From NCBI RefSeq assembly GCF_030272705.1, contig NZ_JARFYM010000004.1:245578-309577 (forward strand): a stretch of DNA of 64,000 nucleotides, in the 5' to 3' direction. This stretch comes from Rhizobium mayense. Its GTDB lineage: Bacteria; Pseudomonadota; Alphaproteobacteria; Rhizobiales; Rhizobiaceae. Below are positions 25,917-36,275 of the stretch, piece after piece (the stretch's first letter is position 1; the number at the start of each line of letters is the position of its first letter). Made by a program: the position numbers and the translations under genes. The notes beneath the pieces were generated by a model. It saw only the letters and a program-made list of their open reading frames with translations. It searched no databases and was not told the origin of the DNA.

Positions 25917-26822
25917 CTACTTCTTCCAATACTTGTCGACGTACTTCTGGATTTCGGTGCGCATGAAGCGACCGGAAGCGTCGGCCCGGTCTTCCCAGCC
26001 GAAAACGCAAGCGGTCACAATCCCATCGAAGCCGACCTCGGCGAGCGAGGAGAAGAAGACGTCCCAGTTGATCTCGCCCTGCCCCATGTCCATGTGCTGG
26101 TGGATGGTCACTTTGGCACCGGGCGGGTTGATGATGTAGCGCAGGCCGGATGATGCCCGGTGGTTATAGGTGTCTGCCACATGCACATGGGCGATCAGCG
26201 ATCCGGCATCCCGGATCATCTTCGCCATGTCGTCTCCAAAATAGAAGGTGTGAGGCGCGCAGTAGAGGAACCTGACGTTCTTCGATCCGATCGTCTTCAG
26301 CATGTCGATCGCCGGATGCAGCGTTTCGCACCAGTCTTCCGGATGCGGCTCCATGTTGAGGGTTACCCCCTCCTTTTCGAAGACCGGCACGAGCTCCTCA
26401 ATGGAGCGCCACCAGGCCGCCTCGCTGTGCTCGTGCGTGAAATGACCGCCACAGCAGTTGGAGCGATGGCCGCGATCGGGCGACGGGCCGCGTCCGAACT
26501 CGGAATTCATCGTATCGACGCCGAGTTCGACGGCGAGGTGGATTGCTTCTTTCCAGTAAGAGACAGCAGCCTGCCGCTCGTCCTCATGCGGGCTTGCCCA
26601 GCGATACATGGGCAGCAGCGAAGCGACCTGAACGCCATGATCCTTGAGCGCCTTCTTGAATTCCTTGATCCGCTCCTTGTGCGCGCGCGGCCGCACCCAC
26701 CATGGAAGAAGGTCGTCTCGTGGAGAAACCTCGATATATTCGTAGCCAAGCTCGGCCGCCTTCCGGCAAAGCTCGTTGAGCGGCAGATGCCGATGCATAT
26801 GGGGATCGAGTGCGATCTTCAT
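25917..26822 (-). CDS. Sugar phosphate isomerase/epimerase-fold protein (IolH-like)
   Basis: A 301-residue xylose-isomerase-like TIM barrel. The opening MKIALDPHMHRHL and the GYEYIEVSPRDD strand resemble IolH proteins of inositol operons; metal-site residues are suggested by NMEPHPED, HVHVADT and MGQGEINWD. These proteins isomerise or epimerise sugars or keto-inositols, or cleave 3-keto-glycosides. It is the last gene of a minus-strand operon with an inositol-dehydrogenase-like gene and an RbsABC-type importer. The cyclitol role is inferred. Confidence 0.8.
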   Translation of the reverse strand: MKIALDPHMHRHLPLNELCRKAAELGYEYIEVSPRDDLLPWWVRPRAHKERIKEFKKALKDHGVQVASLLPMYRWASPHEDERQAAVSYWKEAIHLAVELGVDTMNSEFGRGPSPDRGHRSNCCGGHFTHEHSEAAWWRSIEELVPVFEKEGVTLNMEPHPEDWCETLHPAIDMLKTIGSKNVRFLYCAPHTFYFGDDMAKMIRDAGSLIAHVHVADTYNHRASSGLRYIINPPGAKVTIHQHMDMGQGEINWDVFFSSLAEVGFDGIVTACVFGWEDRADASGRFMRTEIQKYVDKYWKK

Positions 26823-26846
26823 TGTTTCCTCCTCCTTGACAGGTCG

Positions 26847-27878
26847 TCACGCGGCGGGTTTGAGGGCGCGCGGCGCGTAGAACGACGGCCGCTCCCCGAT
26901 CTTGATCGGGACAATCCGACCTGAATGCTTGGCCTCGACGCAGGCGTCGGCGGTGACGGACGCAAAATAGCCGTCCCAGGCCGTCGGTCCGCTCACCACG
27001 CCCATCTTGATGGAATCGATCCACTCCTGGAGTTCGACGTCGTAGCTGTCGATGAAGCGCAGTTTCCAGTCCCGCAGGATCTCGTGGCTGAGCTTCGCGT
27101 CCTTGCGCAGCAGCACGCTCATCGGTTCAGGCAGGTAGCCGATGCCGTCCTCGCCGACGACCTGGCACTGGATGTCGTAACCGTAGGGGCAGTTCACGAA
27201 GACTTCTACGTCGATCCGGATGCCTTTCTTCGTTTCGAGAAGGATCATGTGCGGATCGTCGAGATCCTTGCGGGCATACTTCGTTTTTCTCGGCATGATG
27301 ACCTGCGCGGAGACGTAATCGTCGTCGAGCAGCCAGCGAAGTACATCGATCTCGTGCGGGAAGGAATCGGTAATGGCCATGTCGCCGCCGTAGACTTCCG
27401 GAACGCTGGGATTGCGATGGGCGCAATGGACCATCAACGGCTCGCCGAGATTGCCGCTGGTGATCTGCTGCTTCAGCAGGCGATAGCTCCTGTCATAGCG
27501 GCGCATGAAACCGACCTGCACAAGATGGCGGCCGCTTGCGATTTCGGCGTTGACGATGTTGAGGCACGCTTGCGCCGTCGTTGCGAGCGGCTTCTCGCAG
27601 AAGACGGGCGTGCCGGCGGCGATCGATGCGAGCACGAATTCCTCATGCGTCGGTCCCCAGGAGGTCACCACCACCGCATCGACGCTAGTGTCCGCGATAA
27701 GGTCATGGCCGCTTTCGAAAACGCGGGCAGCAGGCGTTAGCCGCCGGGCGACCTCTTCAGCTTGCGTTTTGTTGATGTCGTTGACGGCGACGACTGTCGA
27801 ACCGACAAGCTTGTTGTGAAGCCGCTCGATATGTTCCTGGCCGATCGCGCCGGTACCGATAACACCGATCTTGAGCAT
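26847..27878 (-). CDS. Gfo/Idh/MocA-family dehydrogenase, inositol 2-dehydrogenase-like
   Basis: A 343-residue NAD-dependent dehydrogenase. The Rossmann motif is [12 protein letters not shown], the catalytic lysine lies in CEKPLA, and the [13 protein letters not shown] helix with its His matches IolG/IdhA-type inositol dehydrogenases. It would oxidise a cyclitol or sugar hydroxyl to a ketone. The flanking TIM-barrel genes, 24 bp and 22 bp away, would process the keto product. A 3-keto-glycoside route is the alternative. Confidence 0.85.
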   Translation of the reverse strand: MLKIGVIGTGAIGQEHIERLHNKLVGSTVVAVNDINKTQAEEVARRLTPAARVFESGHDLIADTSVDAVVVTSWGPTHEEFVLASIAAGTPVFCEKPLATTAQACLNIVNAEIASGRHLVQVGFMRRYDRSYRLLKQQITSGNLGEPLMVHCAHRNPSVPEVYGGDMAITDSFPHEIDVLRWLLDDDYVSAQVIMPRKTKYARKDLDDPHMILLETKKGIRIDVEVFVNCPYGYDIQCQVVGEDGIGYLPEPMSVLLRKDAKLSHEILRDWKLRFIDSYDVELQEWIDSIKMGVVSGPTAWDGYFASVTADACVEAKHSGRIVPIKIGERPSFYAPRALKPAA

Positions 27879-27900
27879 GTTTCTATTTCCTTTGATGGGG

Positions 27901-28845
27901 TCAGTCGAAGTCGCGTGGGAGAGCGAGCTTCAGCGTGGTCAGCGATTTCTTGACACCGGTGAGCGGTTCCATTCCGGCATCCTCCATCTCGAGGCTGACG
28001 GGGCCGTCGTAACCAACGAAGCGGGCGACAGCGAAGAACTCCTTCCACCACTGGACATCGTGCCCGTGGCCGAGAGCCACGTAGTTCCAGGACCGCTTCG
28101 CGATGTCGTTGATCCAGTAAGTGTCGATCAGCCCGTTGGCCTCGGCAAGCGTCCGCTCGAGGCGCACATCCTTGGCATGCATGTAATGAATGGCGTCGCC
28201 GAGCAACCGCACGGCCGCGATCGGATCGCCGCCCATCCACATGTGATGGCTCGGATCGAAGTTCATGCCGATGACGGGATCGACATGCTCGCGCAACCGC
28301 AGCATGTTTGCGGGGTTGTGGATTATGGTCGCACCGAGGTTCTCGATGGCGACCCGGATGCCGCATTCCTTGGCAAGCCGTCCGGCCCGCTGGAAGTACG
28401 GGATGAGAACGTCGTTCCACTGATAGTCCAGCGCCTTCTCGTGCTCGGGAAGAATGACATGGGTGATCCAGTTCGGAAGCTCGTCCTTCGGCGTGCCGCC
28501 TGGGCAGCCGGACATCATCACGACCGTCTTGACGCCGAGCTTTTCCGCCAGCCGGAAAGTCTTGTCGACGACGGCGCGATGCTCTTCGCCGCTCGGGCCC
28601 GGGTGGAGCTGGTTCCCGGAGCAATTGAGCGCGGCAATCGAGAGGCCGCGACGATCGAGAGCTGCGAGGAAGTCCTTCCGCGCAAGCTCGCTCGACAGCA
28701 GTTCATCGAGCTTCAGATGCGGCGCCTTGGACCAGTTGCCGCAGCCCAGTTCCAGTGCCTCAAATCCAAGCGTGGAAACGGTGTCTAGCATCTCCTCGAA
28801 CGGGAGGTGACCGAGGATGTCGGTCACGAGGCTAAGTTGCATCAT
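27901..28845 (-). CDS. Sugar phosphate isomerase/epimerase-fold protein
   Basis: A 314-residue xylose-isomerase-like TIM barrel. Likely metal-binding strands are [25 protein letters not shown] and VSLEMED. I start it at ATG 28845, since GGAG sits about 9 nt upstream; a TTG 15 bp earlier coincides with that site and is unlikely. It lies 22 bp ahead of the dehydrogenase gene. It could isomerise or dehydrate the keto-sugar or keto-inositol made by that dehydrogenase. Confidence 0.8.
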   Translation of the reverse strand: MMQLSLVTDILGHLPFEEMLDTVSTLGFEALELGCGNWSKAPHLKLDELLSSELARKDFLAALDRRGLSIAALNCSGNQLHPGPSGEEHRAVVDKTFRLAEKLGVKTVVMMSGCPGGTPKDELPNWITHVILPEHEKALDYQWNDVLIPYFQRAGRLAKECGIRVAIENLGATIIHNPANMLRLREHVDPVIGMNFDPSHHMWMGGDPIAAVRLLGDAIHYMHAKDVRLERTLAEANGLIDTYWINDIAKRSWNYVALGHGHDVQWWKEFFAVARFVGYDGPVSLEMEDAGMEPLTGVKKSLTTLKLALPRDFD

Positions 28846-28877
28846 ATCGATTGGCTCCAAATTGGTCGTATGCGGGT

Positions 28878-28911
28878 GCGCGCCGGGGACAGGCTCCCGC
28901 CCCCGACGCGC
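28878..28911 (-). other. Strong hairpin after the binding-protein gene
   Basis: An 11-bp stem (28878-28888 with 28901-28911, one G-U pair on the minus-strand RNA) encloses a 12-nt loop, between the binding-protein stop (28924) and the next ATG (28845). There is no T-run. Such hairpins downstream of binding-protein genes usually protect the upstream mRNA from 3' decay and raise expression of the binding protein over the rest of the operon. Confidence 0.6.
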
Positions 28912-28923
28912 TGCTCGGGAGGA

Positions 28924-29847
28924 TTACTTCTTCATGTACTGGTCGACGTTGTCCTTGGTGATGGACTCGAACGGGACGAGCTTTTCGGCCGGTGGCTGGT
29001 CGCCCTTCTTGATGCCTTCCACGACTTCGAAGGCGGCCCTCGCCTGCCCGCCGGCGTTCTGGAAGATCGTCTGCGACATCTCGCCGGCCTTGATGGCGTT
29101 GAGCGCGTCCGGAACGCCGTCGACACCGGCGATCATCACGCCCTTCAGGCGGTCGGCACTCTGCAGCGCCTGGAGAGCGCCGAGCGCCATCTGGTCGTTC
29201 GCGGCAACGATGGCGTCGAATTTCGGGAAGCTCTGGACCCAGTCCTCGGTGACCTTCATTCCTTCGGCGCGGTCGTAATTTCCGGTCAGGCTGGCAAGGA
29301 TCTTCACGTCCGGACGACCGAGGGACTCCTCGAAGCCCTTCTTGCGCTCCTGGGAATGGTAGAGGCCTGGCGTGCCTTCGAGATAAAGGATCTTCGCACC
29401 TTTCGGCAGATGCTCCTTCATGTATTCGGCCTGCATCTTGCCGGCGTCGATGTTCTTCGAGCCGACGAAGGTATACTTGCCGCCGGCCGACTGGATGCCG
29501 AGTGCTACGACCGGAATGCCCGCCGCGTTCGCCTTCTCGACACCCGGAACGATGCCCTGATAGTCGACTGGCACGACGACGATAGCGTTAACCTTCTCGG
29601 CGATGAAATTGTCGATCTGGTCGAGCTGCTTGCTGGCGTCGTTGTTGGCATCGGCGAACTTGATGTCGACGTTCGGATCGGACTTGGCGGCATCGATGAA
29701 GGCCGTCTTGCGTGCCATCACGAAGACGTCGGTGTCGGCCATGTTGGCGTAGCCGACCACGAACTTGTCGGCGGCGAATGCGCCGTGCGCCGAGAGCGCA
29801 GCGATGGAAACGGCAGCTGCCAGTGCAAGCTTGGTCATGAGTCTCAT
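28924..29847 (-). CDS. CUT2 periplasmic sugar-binding protein (RbsB type)
   Basis: A 307-residue precursor starting at ATG 29847 behind GGGGAGGAG. The signal peptide (LALAAAVSIAALSAHGAFA) is followed by the family-4 domain: VGYANMADTDVFV, FADANNDASKQLDQIDN, VVVPVDYQG and FDAIVAANDQMALGA. Rhizobial proteins of this type bind ribose, inositol or rhizopine-like cyclitols. The dehydrogenase and TIM-barrel genes downstream favour a cyclitol. An open frame upstream of 29847 has no leader and is rejected. Confidence 0.9.
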   Translation of the reverse strand: MRLMTKLALAAAVSIAALSAHGAFAADKFVVGYANMADTDVFVMARKTAFIDAAKSDPNVDIKFADANNDASKQLDQIDNFIAEKVNAIVVVPVDYQGIVPGVEKANAAGIPVVALGIQSAGGKYTFVGSKNIDAGKMQAEYMKEHLPKGAKILYLEGTPGLYHSQERKKGFEESLGRPDVKILASLTGNYDRAEGMKVTEDWVQSFPKFDAIVAANDQMALGALQALQSADRLKGVMIAGVDGVPDALNAIKAGEMSQTIFQNAGGQARAAFEVVEGIKKGDQPPAEKLVPFESITKDNVDQYMKK

Positions 29848-29890
29848 TAGGGTCTCCTCCCCATTAGGTGTTTGAAACTGACGTTCTTTC

Positions 29891-29910
29891 CGGCGCGTGT
29901 TATCGCGCCG
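29891..29910. other. Hairpin between permease and binding-protein genes
   Basis: CGGCGCG/CGCGCCG forms a perfect 7-bp stem with a 6-nt loop in the 118-bp gap between the permease stop and the binding-protein start. It may mark a processing site or stabilise the 5' end of a binding-protein mRNA segment. The structure is clear; the function is inferred. Confidence 0.45.
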
Positions 29911-29965
29911 ACACACAGGTGGTCCTCCGCGCGAGCGGTTCTTGAGCTTCGCGGGAACTTTTCGA

Positions 29966-30978
29966 TCAGGCCTTCTTCTTGGTCCGGGCCGATTTCGTCC
30001 AAACATCAAGGATGACCGCGATCGCGATGATCAGGCCCTTGATGATTTGCTGCCAGTACGAGCTGACATTCATTAGATTGAGGATGTTGTTGATGACGCC
30101 GATGATCATCGATCCTATGATGGTTCCGGTGATCGTTCCGGTGCCTCCCATCAGGCTGGTGCCGCCGACGACGACAGCGGTGATCGCGTCGAACTCGTAA
30201 CCGACACCGCCTGCCGGCTGTCCGGAATTGATGCGGGACATCAGGACGATGCCGGCGATCGCGCACAGGATGCCGTTGTAGATGAAAGCCTTCACGACGA
30301 TGCTGTCAGGATTGATGCCGGAGGCGCGCGCCGCGCGGTCGTTGCCGCCGACCGCGTAGACGTAGCGGCCGAACTTGGTCTTGTTGAGCAGGATCCACGA
30401 GATCACGACGAAGACGGCGAGGATCAGCACCGAGATTGGGACTGGGCCGACGGAGCCTTGGCCGATGACCTTGAACTCGCCGAGGCCGGAAACAGGCGCG
30501 CCGCCGGTATAGAGCAGCACCGCGCCGCGTGCGACCGTGGTCATTGCCAGCGTCATGATGAACGACGGGATGCGGAAGAACGTGATGACGAAGCCATTGA
30601 TGGTGCCCGTCACTATGCCCATCGCCACACCCGCGAGCACGGCGAGCGTAATGCTACCGGTCGTCGCCATCACGCTCGTCGCGATGACGCCGCAGAGCGC
30701 CAGGACCGATCCCAGCGAGACGTCGATTTGGCCGAGAATGATGATGAAGGTGACGCCGCAGGCCAGCAAGCTGACGACAACGACCTGGCGCAGGACGTTC
30801 GTCAGATTCGCTTCCGTGAGGAAGGTTGGGCTCAAAAGCGACGCAAGGATACAGATGCCGACGAAGATCAGGATGGTGCCGTACTTGCGGTAGATCCGAG
30901 CGAAGTCGATTCCGCCCTGCTTCGTCAGGGATTTCGCTGTCGCGCCTTTCGCGACCACGGCCATCGGTTCGGTGTTCA

Positions 30979-30979
<1 letters not shown>
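29966..30979 (-). CDS. CUT2 sugar ABC permease (RbsC type)
   Basis: A 337-residue permease starting at ATG 30979 (MNTEPMAVV), overlapping the ATPase stop as TGATG. The first membrane segment is ILIFVGICILASLL, and the family motif GQIDVSLGSVLALCG and the ARASGINPDSIVVKAFIYNG loop are present. An in-frame extension upstream lies within the ATPase gene and is not homologous. It forms a homodimeric pore with the ATPase at 30979-32541. Confidence 0.9.
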
Positions 30980-32541
<1,562 letters not shown>

Positions 32542-32625
32542 GTCTGCCTCCTCCCTAACTCCGCCGTTTCGGCGTTCTTTTCGATGACTGAATGCTTCCT
32601 CCAGCGGCGCTAAGAGCACCACATT

Positions 32626-32699
32626 TCTCCCATTTCTGTCAATTTGGCGCTGGACGATTCTCCCAAAATCTCCCATACTTTCTTTCATTTCCTGGGAGA
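32626..32699. repeat. Four TCTCCCA heptamers in the divergent promoter region
   Basis: TCTCCCA occurs at 32626-32632, 32659-32665 and 32669-32675, with an inverted copy (TGGGAGA) at 32693-32699 that overlaps the lacI ribosome-binding site. All lie in the 163-bp gap between the RbsA-type gene and lacI. Repeated half-sites flanking both promoters suggest cooperative or looping regulation by the adjacent LacI protein. The repeats are seen directly; the regulator is inferred. Confidence 0.55.
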
Positions 32700-32704
32700 C
32701 GGCG

Positions 32705-33739
32705 ATGTCGAGACCAACCATCAACGACCTGGCAAAGGCCGCAAACGTAGGCGTTTCCACGGTTGATCGCGTTCTCAACGGGCGCGATCCGGTGCGCCAG
32801 CAGACAGCGGAACGCGTGCTGGAAGCGGCAGAGCGCATCGGCTTCCATGGAGTGACGGCCATCAAGCGCCGAATGGAGAAAGAAAAGCCGGTCATCAAGT
32901 TCGGCTTCTTGCTGAAGCAATCCCACCGGAAGCTCTATCAAATGTGGGGAGAGGTTCTGACGAAGGCGGTCGAAGCCTATCCGGACGCCCACGGCAGGGC
33001 CATCGTTCGCTTCGACGACGAGCTCGCTCCGGAGAACACCGCTGACGCGATGCTGGCGCTGAGCCGTGACGTCGATGCGATCAGCGTCATCACCTCCGAC
33101 CACCCGCAGGTCAACCAAGCGGTCGATGGTCTTGAGGCCGAAGGAATTCCGGTTTTCACGATGATTTCCGACCTGACTGCGCCTGGGCGGGCCGGCTATG
33201 TCGGCAACGACTGCGTCAAGAAGGGACGAACAGCGGCCTGGTTCATCGACAACGTCAACCCCTCCCCCGGCAAGGTCGCAGTCTTCGTCGGAAGCCATCG
33301 CTACCTGTCGCAGGAACTGTGCGAAATGGGCTTTCGTTCGTATTTCCGGGAGAGCGCTTCCGAGTTCCAGATGATGGAAACGCTTGGGACGCAGGAAGAG
33401 CCTGATATCGCCTACGAGCTCACACGCAATCTGTTGAAGAAAGAGGAGAACTGGGTTGGTTTATACGTGGCCGGCGGTGGCGTGACCGGCGTCATGCGGG
33501 CATTGCGCGAGGACGGCGGGCCGGCAGCCAAGCGCCTCGTGGTCATCGCCCACGAGCTGACCAACGAGACGCGCGCGGGCTTGGCCGAAGGCCTGATCAA
33601 GGTCGTGCTGTCTCATCCGGCCCGCATGCTGGCCGACACTCTTGTGCGCGCAATGGCGGAAGCGGTGGACGCTCACCGCACGCCGACGGTATCCCAATAT
33701 ATTCTGCCCTTCGAGATATATACGGCTGCGAATATCTGA
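32705..33739 (+). CDS. LacI-family transcriptional regulator
   Basis: A 344-residue LacI protein. The helix-turn-helix and hinge are at residues 3-60 (TINDLAKAANVGVSTVDRVLNG), and the periplasmic-binding-like effector domain follows (KFGFLLKQS, VFVGSHRYLSQE). It is divergent from the RbsABC/inositol-like operon, so it is the likely repressor of that operon, released by the imported sugar or cyclitol. The start ATG 32705 has GGGAGA about 7 nt upstream. Confidence 0.9.
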   Translation: MSRPTINDLAKAANVGVSTVDRVLNGRDPVRQQTAERVLEAAERIGFHGVTAIKRRMEKEKPVIKFGFLLKQSHRKLYQMWGEVLTKAVEAYPDAHGRAIVRFDDELAPENTADAMLALSRDVDAISVITSDHPQVNQAVDGLEAEGIPVFTMISDLTAPGRAGYVGNDCVKKGRTAAWFIDNVNPSPGKVAVFVGSHRYLSQELCEMGFRSYFRESASEFQMMETLGTQEEPDIAYELTRNLLKKEENWVGLYVAGGGVTGVMRALREDGGPAAKRLVVIAHELTNETRAGLAEGLIKVVLSHPARMLADTLVRAMAEAVDAHRTPTVSQYILPFEIYTAANI

Positions 33740-33758
33740 GCTGTCGTGGAACAGCTTA

Positions 33759-35366
33759 TCAATGGTCTCCGTCACGGTGACCGACGCGCAAACCGATCTT
33801 TTCCAGAACTTGGACAAGGCGACCTTCGGCGGCGGCCTCCGCGCCTGGCGCACGCCATGCGACGAAGCCGTCGGGACGAATGAGCGCGGCGCCGCCCTCG
33901 CCTACGCCATAGGCACGGGGCCAGCGTCCTTCGCGATCACCGAGATCACCGGACGGGCCAAGGACATAACAGGTGATCGGGATGCGACGTTCGTCGCGCA
34001 AGCGATCCGCCACAGCGCGCCAGTTCGCATCATCTGCAAGCAGCACGAAGCCGTGCCCGAACAGATCGAGCGTCGAGCATTTTGTGCCGCCATGCTCGAC
34101 GACCAGATGCGGCGCGCGGGTGCCGGGTTCGCCCGAGAGTTCCGCAATCGGTTCGAATGGCCGGTCGCGGGCGGCATCTTCGAACACGAACGCGCCAGCG
34201 TCGTAACGCTGTCCGAACACGACGTCGTAGTCGTTTACGATGGCGACAAGGGGCGGGAGCCGACCGGCGGGATCCTTGAACCATTGCTGCAGGCGAGCCA
34301 GCGCCTGCGCTAGTGTGGCGGCGATCACCCGCCGGCGCTCCGCGTCGTAGCTCTCGAGCAAGTTGGCATCCGCCTCGCCGCGGAGAACCATGGCGAGCTT
34401 CCAGACGAGGTTGTGCGCATCGTGGATGCCCGAATTGCCACCGAAACCGCCGGTTGGCGGCATAAGGTGCGCGGCATCGCCGATGAGGAAACAGCGGCGC
34501 GCGCGGAAGCGGTCCGCCAGAAATGCCGCCATCTCCCAGGAGCGCGCATCGACCAGTTCCGCCTTGACGCCGGACCGGCCGGCCGCCCGTTCGACGAGAT
34601 CCCGGCAACGGCCACGGTCGAAGTCCTCCGGTCGCTCGCCTTTTTCCGGAAAATACTGCAGTGCCAGCAGCCAGCGCCCGCCGGGACGCGGTACGATGGC
34701 GGCATTGAGGTCGCTGACGAAGCAGGAGGTAAGCCGCCTGCCACCGATCTCGGAAGGCAGGTCGGTGTCGAAGATGATGTTCATCCAGTGCTGCAGCACG
34801 CCGGGACCGCCGCGACCGATACCGAGCTTTTCGCGCAGCGTGCCGCCAGCGCCGTCGGCGGCAATCAGATAGTCGGCGGCGACCGCTTCCTCCTCGCCCG
34901 TCTCCCGATGGCGAATGACTGCGCGAACACCCGCATCGTCCTGCTCAAAGGACAGAAATTCGGTGTGGAAGCGGATGTCAGCGCCGAGCCGCTCCGCGCA
35001 GTTCCGAAGGATCGGCTCGAGCACATGCTGGTCACAAGTCGCGGGCTGTGCCGGGCTGTAGGAGCTGGCGTCGGGCCATGCCGGGCCACCCCACTGGATG
35101 TCCGGATCGGCAAGGTTCCTCGCCCGCGCGATCCCCCCACCCTGCTGGTCGCCGGTGCGTTTGGCGCGGATTTCCTCCTCCAGCCCGAGGCCGCGGAAGA
35201 TTTCCATGCTGCTGCGTGGGGAGATGCCGGCGAACTTATATTGGATCGATGTGTCCGCATGGCGCTCCACCACCATGCAGCCGATGCCCTGATGGGCCAG
35301 CAGTGCGGCGGCGGCCAGGCCGTTCAGGCCGCCGCCAACGATCAGAACGGACGTATGTGTGCTCAT
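33759..35366 (-). CDS. FAD-dependent aromatic monooxygenase (PheA/TfdB family)
   Basis: A 535-residue class A flavoprotein hydroxylase starting at ATG 35366 behind AGGAGAAGC. It has the FAD dinucleotide motif VGGGLNGLAAA, the DG motif AADGAGG and the GD motif IGDAAHLMPPTGGFGGN, followed by a C-terminal thioredoxin-like region found in phenol-hydroxylase-type members. It uses NAD(P)H and O2 to hydroxylate an aromatic ring. It is divergent from a MarR gene, consistent with induction by a phenolic compound. The substrate is unknown. Confidence 0.88.
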   Translation of the reverse strand: MSTHTSVLIVGGGLNGLAAAALLAHQGIGCMVVERHADTSIQYKFAGISPRSSMEIFRGLGLEEEIRAKRTGDQQGGGIARARNLADPDIQWGGPAWPDASSYSPAQPATCDQHVLEPILRNCAERLGADIRFHTEFLSFEQDDAGVRAVIRHRETGEEEAVAADYLIAADGAGGTLREKLGIGRGGPGVLQHWMNIIFDTDLPSEIGGRRLTSCFVSDLNAAIVPRPGGRWLLALQYFPEKGERPEDFDRGRCRDLVERAAGRSGVKAELVDARSWEMAAFLADRFRARRCFLIGDAAHLMPPTGGFGGNSGIHDAHNLVWKLAMVLRGEADANLLESYDAERRRVIAATLAQALARLQQWFKDPAGRLPPLVAIVNDYDVVFGQRYDAGAFVFEDAARDRPFEPIAELSGEPGTRAPHLVVEHGGTKCSTLDLFGHGFVLLADDANWRAVADRLRDERRIPITCYVLGPSGDLGDREGRWPRAYGVGEGGAALIRPDGFVAWRAPGAEAAAEGRLVQVLEKIGLRVGHRDGDH

Positions 35367-35456
35367 GAGCTTCTCCTGCGCTTTGGACACAAACGGTTTC
35401 GTTCCCGGCAGAACCGGGTTGCAAGTCGCCAACATTTATTTTGATTGACAAAACTA

Positions 35457-35470
35457 TTTGATTAATCAAA
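35457..35470. promoter_or_regulatory. Perfect 14-bp palindrome, MarR operator candidate
   Basis: TTTGATTAATCAAA is fully self-complementary and lies in the 140-bp region between the monooxygenase ATG (35366) and the MarR ATG (35507), with a related half-site, TTTTGATTG, about 18 bp away. MarR dimers bind AT-rich palindromes of this size. A TTGACA at 35445-35450 could be a -35 element. The site is very likely the operator for both genes. Confidence 0.65.
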
Positions 35471-35506
35471 GTATGTCAACCTGCTGAAGTAGACTGGAAC
35501 CACACC

Positions 35507-35935
35507 ATGCCAACACTGCCCCCCGACGAGCCCGTCCGCGCCGCCGAAGCTTGGCGGCTGATGTTCGACTTCCTGATGCGCTCGGCGCCGCAGCGTCTGG
35601 AGGCGCAGCAGAAGCACGAGCTGACACCGAACGATTCCCGCGCGCTCTTCTTGCTCGACGCCGACGGCAAGCCGATCGGGGCACTGGCGCGCGAATGGGG
35701 CTGCGATCCCTCGACCGCCACATGGCTGGTCGATCGGCTGGAGCGGTCCGGTCTTGCCGATCGCGTTCCGTCGCCCAGCGATCGACGCGTGAAGCTCGTG
35801 CGGGCGACCGAAAAAGGAATCGCTACAAAGAACGATTTGCTGGCGGCCTATCACCGACCGCCGCCCGAAATCGAAAATTTGCCCCGTGGCGATCTGGACG
35901 CGCTCATCCGCATTTGTCGGAAGCTGCAAGCGTGA
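35507..35935 (+). CDS. MarR-family transcriptional regulator
   Basis: A 142-residue winged-helix protein. The MarR core is visible as GALAREWGCDPSTATWLVDRLERSGLADR (recognition helix) and the wing PSPSDRRVKLVRATEKG. It is divergent from the flavin monooxygenase gene around a perfect palindrome. A repressor released by an aromatic ligand is the usual arrangement for such pairs. Confidence 0.88.
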   Translation: MPTLPPDEPVRAAEAWRLMFDFLMRSAPQRLEAQQKHELTPNDSRALFLLDADGKPIGALAREWGCDPSTATWLVDRLERSGLADRVPSPSDRRVKLVRATEKGIATKNDLLAAYHRPPPEIENLPRGDLDALIRICRKLQA

Positions 35936-36275
35936 TGGCGGCTAGTCAGTGGCGATAGATATTGAGTTGAACGCTGCAAGCGTCACACGCTTCGCGGCAG
36001 CCGGTGGGGAAGTCCCGAGCAGCTAAAGGTGACCACTGTCAGCGATTTTGGAGCGTTGGTCCGCTACGGTTCAGGCGGCGAGCCAGAGGCGCCGCGTAAG
36101 CTACCGTAAAATACGTTGGTGCGGCGACACAGCATGCCTATGCTGCAACTGCTAAGAGCACACGTGGCTGATAGCGTCGCCCTACGTTCACAGAGCGGAC
36201 GCAGAATTAGAATATTATAATCCAAGCATAAGTCTTTGAGCTCACGCCAAGAGCGGTGGAACGAGGAGTTTTGCA
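35936..36275. other. 340-bp intergenic region with several hairpins
   Basis: No convincing gene. Stem-loops occur at 35978-35992 (AAGCGT/ACGCTT), 36065-36108 (TACGGT/ACCGTA enclosing GCGGCG/CGCCGC) and 36130-36145 (CAGCAT/ATGCTG). The first may act as a weak terminator for the MarR gene. A consensus-like -10 sequence, TATAAT, at 36216-36221 could drive the downstream DUF3141-pta-ackA-fabI genes. Whether any hairpin belongs to a non-coding RNA cannot be decided by eye. Confidence 0.45.
36216..36221 (+). promoter_or_regulatory. Possible -10 element for the DUF3141-pta-ackA-fabI block
   Basis: TATAAT lies about 55 bp upstream of the DUF3141 ATG in an AT-rich patch. No good -35 hexamer is found at the usual 16-18 bp spacing, so it may be activator-dependent. 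The call rests on hexamer match alone. Confidence 0.3.

Noticed and set aside
36036..36054. Possible Pho box (CTGTCAG) upstream of DUF3141-pta-ackA
   Set aside because: Only one half-site resembles the CTGTCAT consensus; the expected second half-site does not match, so phosphate control cannot be claimed.
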